From: Bryopsis sp. KO-2023 | Lineage: Eukaryota > Chlorophyta > Ulvophyceae > Bryopsidales > Bryopsidaceae | Direction of reading: 5' to 3' | Assembly (NCBI GenBank): GCA_030272585.1 | Contig: BSYQ01000006.1 | Span: 2,133,001-2,197,000 of the forward strand | Length of the DNA stretch: 64,000 nucleotides | Shown here: piece by piece, positions 20,132 through 29,235 of the stretch | Layout: each line of letters opens with the position of its first letter | Position numbering within the stretch: position 1 is the first letter of the stretch | Program-made: the position numbers and the translations under genes | The notes under the pieces: model-generated | Database searches by the model: none | What the model was told of the DNA's origin: nothing | The model's input: only the letters and a program-made list of their open reading frames with translations

Positions 20132-20581
20132 GGAAACAGAGTGTTTGATGGCTAAGGTGGAACTCCTTATTGCAAGGGGGCGCGAAAAAGGATACCTTAG
20201 AAAAACTCTGTCGACTTCCAAACCAACTCTTTAACTTTAATGCGTTAGGTGCCTAAGTTATTTGGCTGGCGCAGTAAGTGTAGCTTCAGTAGTACTTTAG
20301 AAACCGGGCAAACGATGTCACATTCGAGATAGTGTGGTTGTTCCGAGAAAACCCCTATCAAGTGACGTGTTGAGGTGGTCTTGACGAGACTCCAACCGAG
20401 CAAAACGTTGGTGTCTCACCCCAATAACCCAACGAGGAAAGTGTACGAGTCACCCAGCCTTATAAGCGCAGCCCTCGAACCATTTTGCCCTAGTGTTTGT
20501 GTGAACGGAGCGAGCTCCTGAGTGAAAAAGAGTCTAAAGACGCACAAACCGTTGTTTATATCTTTCTTTCCGACAAACATA
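20132..20581 (+). promoter_or_regulatory. Pol to ORF3 spacer with TATA-like box
   Basis: 450 bp without an ORF of note. TTATAAG at 20460-20466 lies about 120 bp before the ATG of ORF3, so ORF3 may be transcribed from its own start site; splicing is the alternative. Confidence 0.4.
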
Positions 20582-22396
20582 ATGGCTGCCGACACACCCG
20601 CCGCAATTATTGCGAGGTTGGAAGCGGAGGTAGCTCAAAAAGAAGAGGAGCTGCAGCACTTTACGTCGACCGCAGAGGAAGTGCTGCAGAACAATGAGGC
20701 CTTAACCCGGCAGCTCTCAGAGTTGAGTGACCGGACGAAAGCAGCTGAGGCTGCGAAGGAGGCAGCGGAGAAAGCCAAGGATAAGGCGGAGGCGGAAAAG
20801 AAAGAAGCGGAGGACAAGACCAAGGTCTTGGAAGAAAAATTGGAAGCCATGAAGCTGAAAAAGCAAAGGTTCCAATCTCACATGATGGCTAACCATCGTG
20901 AGAATGACCTCCGTAAACAAGCTCTCGGGGGAATGGTGGATCGATTTACCGCGGTAGAGGAAACGCTGCAGCGAGCTGTAGCAACCGCGTGGAGTGCAGC
21001 AGCCAACAACCTTAAGAAGGAATTGGCAGAACAAGAGCTGCAGATCGATTTGCTGGGAGAGTCCCTCAGAGACGGCTCTGAAAAACTTCAAGTGCAGAGC
21101 GAAACAACGGACAAGATGCTGCGTTTGAACCCGCCGGTACCAGCACCACGGGTACGCGAAGAACTGGATCGCCAAGTCCAAGTTCTGTTGTCAAACGCAA
21201 CACTTGATCTGGAACCGTCCAAGGACGATGATGCGGGAGGCTCAAGCAAGGGCAAGGGGAAAGGGAAAAACAAACGTCCAAGCTCGCCGTGTAGGGATGA
21301 AGATCCACACGGAAAGAGAAGGCGAGAGGACGGTGACGATGAAGGTGGTGAGCCACCGAGGGATCGTATGCCTGGAGATGCAGCAAGAGCCAACTTGTTA
21401 CTCAAGTTAAAGGCTGCCGCATTAAAGACTCCAGCACCCTCACAACCAGCACCAACAGTTCAGACTCCCGGAGATGAGGCTACCGCAATAGCACCGGGGG
21501 AGGACTTATTCGACATGAGAGAGGAGGAGCTTTTGGACTTGGATTTTAACGAAGAAATTGACTTCGGCAGTCCACCTCCTAGGCTCGAAGGTCCTAGTTC
21601 TGAACTGGAGGACGGGGAAATCAGGAATGATGAAGGGCCAAGCCAGGTGACAGAGGTTCAGCGTGCGGTCCATCCACCGTTGGAGTTAGCTCCAACAGAA
21701 GCAGCACTTCGGGCTTTCCGAGAAAAGGTTAAGCTCAGGAGATTAAGGGCGGCTGCTCAGGACAAAGTGGATGCTGCACCTAGCGAAGTGAACCTGTCAC
21801 GGGAGGATATCGAGGAGGCTTGCAACCCCATCACTGCGTCAGAGAAATGGCCGAAGGTCCAATATACTAACCCCAGGGACCGAGCCTTGCAAAATTACCG
21901 CGGCAACCGGCACTTTCACGAGTTGCCCATGTGCATTTGGTGCGGGAGAAGCCCAATGCAGGCAAGTGCTCAGCGGCTGACGCAGAAGAAGTATTCCGTC
22001 CTTCCTTGTGGGTATCACCTTGTGTGTGATGCTCATTGGTTGGCATACTCGATGCTGGGGCGCATCGTCACGGCGGTCCAAAAAGTCGCGGAAGTGGACA
22101 ACAAGTCCATCGCCACCGTCTCCCCATTCTCTCTACCTGCCCATATGTTGAAGCTGACACGCTCGACGTTCGAAGAAATCCCTCCGTTCCCGGCTGAGCA
22201 CGAGAAGTTGCCACACTGCAACATGTGTGTGAAGCGGCAGCTCAAGGTGTCCGGCATCACAAGGGATCTGCCATTCCTTAAGTCCAAGAGGGTGGCTGCC
22301 GCATTTGATCCCTGTGTCCGGTATCGTGCAGTGCAGCAAGCGCATGCGCAAGAGCAGCGTGCTATCCAGCAAGCGCAAGCGCAGGAACAGCGTTAA
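20582..22396 (+). CDS. Accessory ORF3 of element 2: coiled coil plus RING-like zinc domain
   Basis: 604 codons from ATG in good context (ATAATGGCT); the frame is open a further 20 codons upstream without another ATG. Residues 5-190 are a Glu/Lys/Ala-rich coiled coil. Next is an acidic/basic disordered part with a nuclear-signal-like PHGKRRR cluster. From about 455 a Cys/His domain reads CIWCG - x20 - CGYHLVCDAHW - about x60 - HCNMC, the CxxC...CxxHxxCxxH...CxxC spacing of a RING-H2-like cross-brace with a long last loop. It ends with AQEQR-type Gln-rich repeats. No signal peptide or membrane segment is present, so it is not an Env. Function unknown; a ubiquitin-ligase or RNA-binding accessory role would be inference. 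Confidence 0.75.
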   Translation: MAADTPAAIIARLEAEVAQKEEELQHFTSTAEEVLQNNEALTRQLSELSDRTKAAEAAKEAAEKAKDKAEAEKKEAEDKTKVLEEKLEAMKLKKQRFQSHMMANHRENDLRKQALGGMVDRFTAVEETLQRAVATAWSAAANNLKKELAEQELQIDLLGESLRDGSEKLQVQSETTDKMLRLNPPVPAPRVREELDRQVQVLLSNATLDLEPSKDDDAGGSSKGKGKGKNKRPSSPCRDEDPHGKRRREDGDDEGGEPPRDRMPGDAARANLLLKLKAAALKTPAPSQPAPTVQTPGDEATAIAPGEDLFDMREEELLDLDFNEEIDFGSPPPRLEGPSSELEDGEIRNDEGPSQVTEVQRAVHPPLELAPTEAALRAFREKVKLRRLRAAAQDKVDAAPSEVNLSREDIEEACNPITASEKWPKVQYTNPRDRALQNYRGNRHFHELPMCIWCGRSPMQASAQRLTQKKYSVLPCGYHLVCDAHWLAYSMLGRIVTAVQKVAEVDNKSIATVSPFSLPAHMLKLTRSTFEEIPPFPAEHEKLPHCNMCVKRQLKVSGITRDLPFLKSKRVAAAFDPCVRYRAVQQAHAQEQRAIQQAQAQEQR

Positions 22397-22591
22397 GGAG
22401 GAGGGAAAAGGAGTTATCGTCGACCAAGTGTGTGCGTGCAGCAGCTGTCAGAGACGTCAGAGCAAGAGACAGGTCCAAGACAGTTGGGTGTGGGTATGGG
22501 AGTGGGTGAGTTTTGTGTTTGTGTTTTTGTGTTTTTGTTTTTCTTTGTGTTTTGGTGTGCGTGGGCGCCCACTTTTTGCGGGGGGGGCGTA
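22397..22591 (+). other. 3' untranslated part of element 2 with polypurine tract
   Basis: T/G-rich 195 bp ending in a G-run (22580-22588) just before the 3' LTR, the expected place of the plus-strand primer. Confidence 0.7.
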
Positions 22592-23012
22592 TGTTAGTCT
22601 CTTTTAGTGCTCTACGAGGTAGTTTGGGATAGAGCCGAGGGTGGCTGACGCATGTGGGTTCACGAGTAAGACAGATTAGACCCAGAGTTTGGGGCATGCG
22701 TCAGCGTACTACACTTAGGGGTACTTAAGAGGCCCACTCGTTGTTTTGACACTCATAGTTACTTTGTAAGAACTCGGGATTCGTGGGATTGGTGTGTTCC
22801 CGCTTGTGTGTGTGTTTGTGTGTGTGTGTTAAGTGTTTGCCTGACGCAATCACTTCCCAACCCAAGTGCTCTAGTAGCGTTCACAACCGCGCTAGCTAGA
22901 GAGTTGTCTAAAGCAACAAACCCCACAAGTATACTTGCGTTAGCCAGCAAGTTATCACGAATCCAACCAACACAGCCGACCACTATTGCGTCACCCACAA
23001 GCTTCACTATCA
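22592..23012 (+). repeat. 3' LTR of element 2
   Basis: 421 bp, matching 12501-12921; followed by the GGTGG duplication. Confidence 0.95.
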
Positions 23013-23017
23013 GGTGG

Positions 23018-23737
23018 TGACGACTTTGCGACGATCGAGGCGAAGGACGACCAGAATACCCACAGACTGACGGAGTGCGAGGGAGCGGTTATCGGATTGC
23101 GTGATGGGTACTACCGCTAGGCAACCGCAGACTGCTTTGGGTAAGTCGCTGGAAACCGATCGAAGTCGAAGTGGAAGTTTTTAGAAAAGAGGATTCGAAA
23201 AGGAAGTGAAAAGAAAATCGAATTTGGGTAGCCTGGGAAGAGGCTAGTGTTTTGAAACCTGAATGACCTGATTGTTTATTGACTGGGGATTTCTTATTTT
23301 TACTGGAACATTTGGGATTCTTGGGACTGGATTCCTGTGTTTTGATTTTTCTGTACTCCCTAGCACTTCCTGGACTTTGAATGATTTGATTATGTTTCTG
23401 GAGGGGAGTTTGCTAGAGTGCTGGCTGTGAATTGTTTATTTGCTAGCTGGGAGTCAGTGAGACATTGATTGATTGACTGTTTATTGAATTGACTTGGGCT
23501 GGATTCGAACTCGAGTGGGCTAGAATGAAATGAGCTGAGCTTTGCCTTTTGGGATTGGCTCGCTTGAGAGAACGGGATAGTGGGACGTTTTTCTCTCTAT
23601 TCTCGGATTGATTCGGATTCGGACTTTGACGGACTTTGGACTGATTTTTGGGATACGATCCTGAGTTGCTCTTTTGGATTTTGATAGATGTGACCTCACT
23701 CGCCTGACTGGAGTTTAGTCGGTGAGGTGGAGGGGAT
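23018..23737 (+). other. 3' untranslated region of element 1
   Basis: 720 bp, T- and G-rich, with no ORF of note. It ends in the purine tract GGTGAGGTGGAGGGGA before the 3' LTR. It is the continuation of element 1 after element 2. Confidence 0.8.
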
Positions 23738-23949
23738 TGTAGTCGGGTCATTGATTTTCGGGCTAGTTAGAGCCACGTGATTGACTTTCTCGGTGTCCGA
23801 CATAGAGTTAGGATAAAGGGCACTATTGGGATTGTATCGAGGACCGTATTTTGACCTGTGTAAGACATTGACGCTCGATAGAGCTTGTGACTCCGACCAC
23901 TCCTCCCACACGACTTGACTCCCTCTCATAAACAACGTGACCCTCTACA
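23738..23949 (+). repeat. 3' LTR of element 1
   Basis: 212 bp, matching 6889-7100; followed by GTGAG at 23950-23954. Confidence 0.95.
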
Positions 23950-24297
23950 GTGAGGCATCCTGAGACCAGCACTTGTGAGAGTTCGGCTGTGGGCGTGGAG
24001 TTCAGGCAACCACGATATTTCCATAAAGCTCAGGACGTCTATGGGGGCCGCCGTCCTCAGCGTCACAGGTCGGGCTAGCGCGAGCTGAGAGATCCACTTT
24101 TCCCATGCTTTCCACACCCTAGGGTGTGCAGGCACGCCTCGAAGTCGACGATCATGCGCCAGCCGTTGGTGAACCAGTTCGCTGCCGTACTGAGCGAGCC
24201 GCAACAGTTGCACCTCCGACCGACGGGGATCGGCCATTCGCAGGTTCCGAGTGGTTGGTTCCGCCGCAGGGGTAGCGAATTGGACGTCCGGCTTCAC
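23950..24297 (-). pseudogene. Tyrosine recombinase, N-terminal part (DIRS)
   Basis: 116 codons from ATG at 24297 on the minus strand, ending exactly at the element 1 junction and continuing in frame at 6883. The region is helical, Arg/Leu/Trp-rich, as expected of the DNA-binding N-terminus of a DIRS recombinase. A 16-bp CCTAGG palindrome (24113-24128) lies inside it. Confidence 0.8.
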
Positions 24298-24343
24298 ACC
24301 AAGCGTTAGAACAGGAGAGTAGTTCGGTTCTCGGAGGTTTCAG

Positions 24344-24577
24344 GTGGACCCGAATCGCCTTCGGGCCAGTCATCTCTCTCAGGTTCCTAGGAACCGTTTC
24401 AAGTCAACAGGGATTCAATCCAGGTCGTTCGCCCGGGCTTTCAACGATCTTGGAGAGGCATTTGGTCGCTGGTGGTGGATCGACCACCTCGTGGCCAAAC
24501 AGGGGGAATACCGCAGGCAGAGCCTTCGCAAGGCAACAATCATTCAGAGGGGAAGCGACCCACGGGAGAGGGTTTAT
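24344..24577 (+). CDS. Small basic ORF divergent from recombinase, cut by 465-bp element
   Basis: Starts with ATG 46 bp from the recombinase start and runs the other way. The product is Arg/Ser-rich and not recognised. With the 465-bp element removed it continues a short way past 25051. It may be a real small DIRS ORF or chance. Confidence 0.25.
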
Positions 24578-25042
24578 CAGAGATAGGACTTTACGGTTAC
24601 GGTCACCGTAACCGGACCGTAACCACCGTAACCGGACCGTAACCGGAGTACAATTTTCGTCAGAAAATCGTACTTTTACGGCCGTAACCGTAGCACCGTA
24701 CCACTCCGTACCGCTCCGTACCGGACCGTAACGACCGTAACGGCCGTAACAACCGTAAACCGTAGAAAGTGACCCCCGCAGGGTCCCGCGATTCCAAAGG
24801 AACCCAGGGGGATTCGAACCCGCGACCCTACTGACTGCAGCCTAACGCTTTAGCACTGAACCACGCTACTTCACGGTGATTTAGGGCCTACCGTAGTTAT
24901 ACCGTACCTGTTCCGTACCGTAAAAACAACATATTACTCCGGTTACGGTACGGAGTTACGGCCGTAGTACGGTGACCGTAACCCGACCGTAACCGGACCG
25001 GACCGGAGTCGGACCAAAAATTTGGCCCAAGTCCTATCTCTG
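24578..25042. mobile_element. 465-bp inverted-repeat element, copy 1, with CCGTAAC array and tRNA-like core
   Basis: Ends CAGAGATAGGACTT...AAGTCCTATCTCTG form a 14-bp inverted repeat. The target duplication is GGGTTTAT (24570-24577 and 25043-25050), or 9 bp if the following C is included. The interior is packed with CCGTAAC/GTTACGG motifs on both strands. It also holds a stem-loop (ATTTTC-GTCA-GAAAAT) and a tRNA-like stretch on the minus strand. There is no ORF. 8-9 bp duplications fit hAT or Mutator-type transposases; the CAGAG start fits hAT. It is non-autonomous. Confidence 0.9.
24801..24872 (-). pseudogene. tRNA-like sequence inside the 465-bp element
   Basis: Read on the minus strand it has an A-box-like GTGGTTCAGTGC and a B box GGTTCGAATCC. 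A loop CTGCAGT would carry a GCA anticodon. The anticodon stem does not pair and the T stem has a mismatch, so it is not a working tRNA. It could still act as an internal Pol III promoter. Confidence 0.55.
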
Positions 25043-25427
25043 GGGTTTATCCCAGGGCAAGGTGCACAACCAAGAAGGAGTCCAGGGAGAGCAGAGCTGT
25101 GAGTTGGGTTTTTCTCTCGCCGTGCTTGTTGACACATCTTGGGTATGTTACTGTGTTTGTGTGCTGACTCCTTCTTTGCTGAGTGTGTTTCCTACGTTAC
25201 GATTCACGCTCCCACCAGTGGGGGTGGGCAGCTTGCCAGGCCCGAGCGCCGAATCATCCGCAAGCTATATGGGGAACAAGTTCCCTTTGGCTACGCAAGG
25301 GCTCGTCCCCGGGATCCAGCGCTCGTGTGGCCCAGGTCATCGACGGGAGCCGCCTTTTGGAGGCTCCTCTAGCGATCACCGTGCACCTTGCGGGGTTCTC
25401 AGGGTTTGGCGAGGCCGTGGTGTCGTT
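25043..25427 (+). other. DIRS region before B1
   Basis: 385 bp of GC-rich DIRS sequence. Short open frames exist on + but none is recognised. Confidence 0.5.
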
Positions 25428-25910
25428 GGGGGCAGGACCCTCCAAGGAGGCCCTGTTCTTCTCGGCTGGGCTTTGTGCCATGGACTACCCAGGTAGTGCA
25501 GGGGGTAGACCTAGAGTGCACACATTGAATGGCCGGACCATTTGGTTAGGTAAGGGGTGGGGAATTCCGGCTTGCTGGAATTCCTCTAACCTTAAGGATT
25601 CATGTGAGCACGTTGTATGCCCCCAAGCCCAGACCGGCGGTCACCAAATTCCTGGAACCTTTGAGAGGGAAACTAAAGGTCTGAGAAGGCCACAGGTTCG
25701 ATCGGGGGATCTCAGTGACCTCCCGTGAGGAGCCACCGTCCGGACAGGCGCTAGTACTTAGTGGCACCAGCATGCCACTGACGAGGGTGCGCTGTCACGA
25801 GGGGTGAATCGATGGGACTAGCTCTCGTCGGGGATCTTACGAGGGGGTACGGACTGGGGTCACGTCAGCCGCGGCGAGCCACGGCGCTTACTAAACGGTT
25901 TATTCCCCCA
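25428..25910 (+). repeat. B1 repeat of the DIRS element
   Basis: 483 bp, matching 26205-26687. It contains GGAATTCC twice around an 8-base loop (near 25559-25584) and GC-rich inverted segments. Confidence 0.92.
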
Positions 25911-26132
25911 GAACTGAGTCTGGCCGTGCTATCGTACCCTGGTACGATGCACGGCGCCTCGTACCCTCCTCGATGACGTCAGATGGTACGGATGATGAAG
26001 GTCCCTTCGATGCAATGACGCTTCAGGTATTTCTGGCAGACAGGTGAAGCGACGTGGACGATTTATAAAGGGGACGAGGCGGGGTAAAGATACCGTTCTG
26101 TAAGGCGTGTTTTGTTCCAGGGCGAAAATTCT
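25911..26132 (+). repeat. A2 repeat of the DIRS element with promoter-like box
   Basis: Its last 59 bp equal bases 1-59. Five bases before that segment is TATAAA (26064-26069), so transcription may start near the beginning of the shared 59 bp. A palindrome ATCGTACC-CT-GGTACGAT lies near 25930. Confidence 0.8.
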
Positions 26133-26204
26133 CCACCCACCCACCCTCTCAAAGGTTGGTCGGCCCAAATGGGTAGACAAACCTTTTTAATCCCGGTTCC
26201 CGGG

Positions 26205-26687
26205 GGGGGCAGGACCCTCCAAGGAGGCCCTGTTCTTCTCGGCTGGGCTTTGTGCCATGGACTACCCAGGTAGTGCAGGGGGTAGACCTAGAGTGCACAC
26301 ATTGAATGGCCGGACCATTTGGTTAGGTAAGGGGTGGGGAATTCCGGCTTGCTGGAATTCCTCTAACCTTAAGGATTCATGTGAGCACGTTGTATGCCCC
26401 CAAGCCCAGACCGGCGGTCACCAAATTCCTGGAACCTTTGAGAGGGAAACTAAAGGTCTGAGAAGGCCACAGGTTCGATCGGGGGATCTCAGTGACCTCC
26501 CGTGAGGAGCCACCGTCCGGACAGGCGCTAGTACTTAGTGGCACCAGCATGCCACTGACGAGGGTGCGCTGTCACGAGGGGTGAATCGATGGGACTAGCT
26601 CTCGTCGGGGATCTTACGAGGGGGTACGGACTGGGGTCACGTCAGCCGCGGCGAGCCACGGCGCTTACTAAACGGTTTATTCCCCCA
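26205..26687 (+). repeat. B2 repeat, right end of the DIRS element
   Basis: 483 bp, matching B1. The match stops at 26687, which marks the element end; host-like DNA follows. Between A2 and B2 (26133-26204) is a 72-bp linker with a CCACC run and an AAAGGTT/AACCTTT inverted pair. Confidence 0.9.
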
Positions 26688-27186
26688 TCATCTGTTTCAA
26701 GAGAGGCAAGGAAATAGTCAGGGCGCCTCAATTCACTTCCTTTCTTGGTCCGCGAATCATCCCTGCGTCCGTTTGTGTCAGACGAGAATTGTCAAAGCCT
26801 AAACCAAAGCCGAAGATGCCTGATCTGGCATTGTGACAGTGCTGTTTTGTACCAGAGGTGGAATTTGTCTCCCAATTCTGTCTGTATACAATTCTTTGCT
26901 TTTTCTTTCTCGCCGAAAAGATCGGATTGGATTAATGATCTGCAAAAGAATGAGCTGTCAAGACTATGTTTCTGTCTTCCACTTTCATTCCATTGCTGAG
27001 AAGATTAAAACTTTGGATGAGTGCCGCTGCGTCTGTTCCTTGTCATTTCCGATTGCTGGACTGAAAAAAAAATTGAAAATTAAACCTGTTAAACTTCATC
27101 CCTCTTCCCAACGAGAAAACCCAAGTGATGATCTTCCCCTCTGCCCACATCCCCGAGCATCAAACACCGCACAGATGCAAACACAC
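26688..27186. other. Intergenic, downstream of ethanolamine kinase gene
   Basis: 500 bp of lower-GC DNA. No gene is seen; it should hold the kinase 3' untranslated region. Confidence 0.5.
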
Positions 27187-28839
27187 TTAATCTCCTGCAC
27201 CGATGGAGAATATTTTTCCGGCAGCCTTCAATACAGAGGGTTTCCTAGCAAAATACTGATCCAACCGATTCTTGCTGTACCCCAGATAGTCGAAATCAAT
27301 GGAAGAGTATTTGGCTTGAATGATGCTCCACACCCCCCAGTAAACGTGGGACATCAAAGAAAACACATCTGCCTCCGCCACCAGCCTCTCTACGTCCCTC
27401 TCATCGACGGTTTCCCCATTAGAAGGATCGCTGCCATTTTTTGCATGCAAATAAGCGGACAGGAACCGTTTTTGCTGCTGGGTGTCGGGGTACAGAGACC
27501 AATCGCAGTCGAATCCTGCGTATTCGTTGAAGTGGTTTCCCAGATCGAAACCTCTGTATGAATACGTCCCGTACTCGAAATCTATGAAATTCATGGGGCT
27601 GGATGCCTCATCGAACCCCTCGGTGGAATCGCTCGGGGACCGAATCAGCAGAATATTGCCTGTAATATAAGGAGATCAAAATTCTCTGTTTCAATTCATA
27701 GAAAATGAACCCGCCCCCCCACCCCCGTGCCCCCAAAAAACAAAAAAACAGATGAATTCAGCTCCTCCAAAACAAAAAAAAAGGTAAAATGAGATAAATA
27801 CAATATGTGTTCAGCATCATGCATGCATATTCTGCCTCAAATCCATCCACCTGAAAGTAGGTCATTGTGGCTGCAAACCAGTGGAGATCCGGTAGTCTTG
27901 CAGATCTCCTCCATTCGATCCACCTCTTTTGCCACGCCATCAAGGTCCAGTGCTTCGACAGCCTTCCTGTCAGACTCCGATTCAAATTTCAGCTCTTTTG
28001 CCATTTTGATCATTCTTCTCGCCGTCGAGAAAAGCTGGGGCTCCTTGCTTTCCCCCTCCACAGCAACGGAGTGAAACTCGTAGAGTTTCTGGGCAATCCG
28101 TTCCGTTAAGATGGGATTTGCCATTTCTGTGGGCTCCAGGGCTTTGCAGTCCAAATACTCTTCGATTCGTCCATTACCAAACAGACCTAGCACCTGTTGA
28201 ACCAAAAAAAAAAACTTCTTTTGGCGTTGCTGAAGTCCAACTGTTTCGATGACACACTATATGTATGTACCCTGTGAGAGCATCAGCTTCATTGATCGCA
28301 TGAAGAAAAAAAAACCCTTCTTCAGCAGCTTGTCTGGCAGCTTTTTTTTTTTTTTTTCATTCATTCATGTTCAATCCTGACATTGGTTTCAACAAGAATC
28401 ACCAATGTTTTGACATTTTTCCTTTTGAACCTCGGGAATCACCAAGAACTGCTACCTGAATGTCATCCCACCTTGGCGCCAAATCCTGCCTGATTGAGTT
28501 GCACCAGAACGCGGGCTTCTCTTTCTCTATCCACCAGCAACTCGGTGAATGGTCCAAAAATTCGCACCACCACCGGACTTACCCCGCTGTCAGCTTTTGG
28601 GGAGACTTTCAACAGCGCATTGGTAATGCCCCCCGAAACCGTCGAGACCTGCGCGGGCTGGCGAAGTAAACAACAGAGCGAAAAGGGGTCCCCAAAGGAC
28701 AGAGAAACAGGATGGATGAACTCACCTCGACATCGCCAACGGAAAGTGTCTCCCAATCTGGCAAGAGCTTCTTACAGATCTCGACCGCGCCGGCGTTTCC
28801 CTCTTTGCAGCAGTCTTTGATCTCCGGCACCTGGCCCAT
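27187..28839 (-). CDS. Ethanolamine kinase (4 exons, 368 aa)
   Basis: Phosphorylates ethanolamine with ATP, the first step of the CDP-ethanolamine route to phosphatidylethanolamine, in the cytosol. Exons (minus strand): 28839-28726, 28648-28472, 28193-27851 and 27659-27187. All introns are GT-AG and phases agree (0, 0, 1). The ATG lies in context CCAATGG. VSTVSGGITNALLKV matches the nucleotide-binding start of the family. SHNDLLSGN (catalytic D208) and NFIDFEYG (Mg-binding D238) are the choline/ethanolamine kinase signature. SHNDLLSGN favours ethanolamine over choline kinase, which usually has a CHND form. 368 aa is close to plant ethanolamine kinases. No damage is seen. Confidence 0.92.
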
Positions 28840-29235
28840 TGGTTTTTCAGAGCTTGTCGTTGGCGTAAGTTTCCTTTGGAGCGTTTTCTCTTTCTTTTTT
28901 TTTATTTGGGGGGGGGGCGCACATCACATTCCATGATTTCCACCAAAGTATTGGGGGAAAGAGTGAGAAACCTAACTCTTTCTGCAAAAACGTCAAATTC
29001 AGATTTGGAGGCACAGAAATGGATGGCCATGTGTACCTCCTGTTTTTTTCCCTTCATTTTCTTGATTTGTGATGATTTTTGTTCTATTTTTATTAAAAAG
29101 AATAATCCGAAATGCATATCAGGTGGAACTGTTACATAGCAACACCATGCATAAACAATGATCTGTCCATGAGGCCTCCCAACGAGCAAGGGGAAGGTCT
29201 ACTCTACGAGAAAAAAAAGAAAGGAAGATGGCCAC
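28840..29235 (-). promoter_or_regulatory. Intergenic: RBM28-like 3' end and kinase promoter
   Basis: 396 bp between two same-strand genes. T-rich with homopolymer runs. No clear TATA box or other site can be assigned. Confidence 0.4.

Larger units (their letters stand above)
12501..23012 (+). mobile_element. Ty3/gypsy chromovirus element 2 with an extra post-pol ORF
   Basis: 421-bp LTRs (12501-12921 and 22592-23012) with one difference that I can see (near 12534, C versus T), and a GGTGG duplication. It has a primer-binding site, gag, pol in the -1 frame, and an extra 604-codon ORF between pol and the 3' LTR. It is 10.5 kb long. It is inserted 7 bp past the stop codon of element 1, so that ORF is unharmed. 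It is a very young insertion. Confidence 0.95.
6889..23949 (+). mobile_element. Ty3/gypsy chromovirus element 1 (carries element 2 inside)
   Basis: Two 212-bp LTRs (6889-7100 and 23738-23949, TG...CA), a 5-bp duplication GTGAG, a primer-binding site, one gag-pol ORF and a purine-rich tract before the 3' LTR. Without element 2 (10,517 bp including one duplication) its length is about 6.5 kb. It lies in the recombinase gene of the DIRS element. The ORF is undamaged and the LTRs look identical by eye, so insertion was recent. Confidence 0.95.
1..26687 (+). mobile_element. DIRS/PAT (Kangaroo-like) tyrosine-recombinase retrotransposon, interrupted
   Basis: Seen: an RT-RNase H ORF on + (3130-5700), a convergent tyrosine recombinase ORF on -, and split direct repeats. 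Bases 1-59 recur at 26074-26132 (A1/A2), and a 483-bp block occurs at 25428-25910 and 26205-26687 (B1/B2), giving the order A1 - genes - B1 - A2 - B2. There are no LTRs and no tRNA primer site. Known: PAT-type DIRS elements have split direct repeats, and I recall Volvox Kangaroo as having its recombinase in reverse orientation. Inference: one element whose left end lies before position 1. Taking out the nested gypsy element (17,066 bp with one target duplication) and the 465-bp element leaves about 9.2 kb. It is broken by these insertions and so no longer autonomous. Confidence 0.88.

Noticed and set aside
20582-22396. Envelope gene for ORF3 of element 2
   Set aside because: No signal peptide, no membrane segment and no furin-like site; coiled coil and Cys/His domain instead.
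24801-24872. Functional tRNA-Cys(GCA) gene
   Set aside because: Anticodon stem does not pair, the T stem has a mismatch and the acceptor does not close; it is part of a 465-bp mobile element in three copies.
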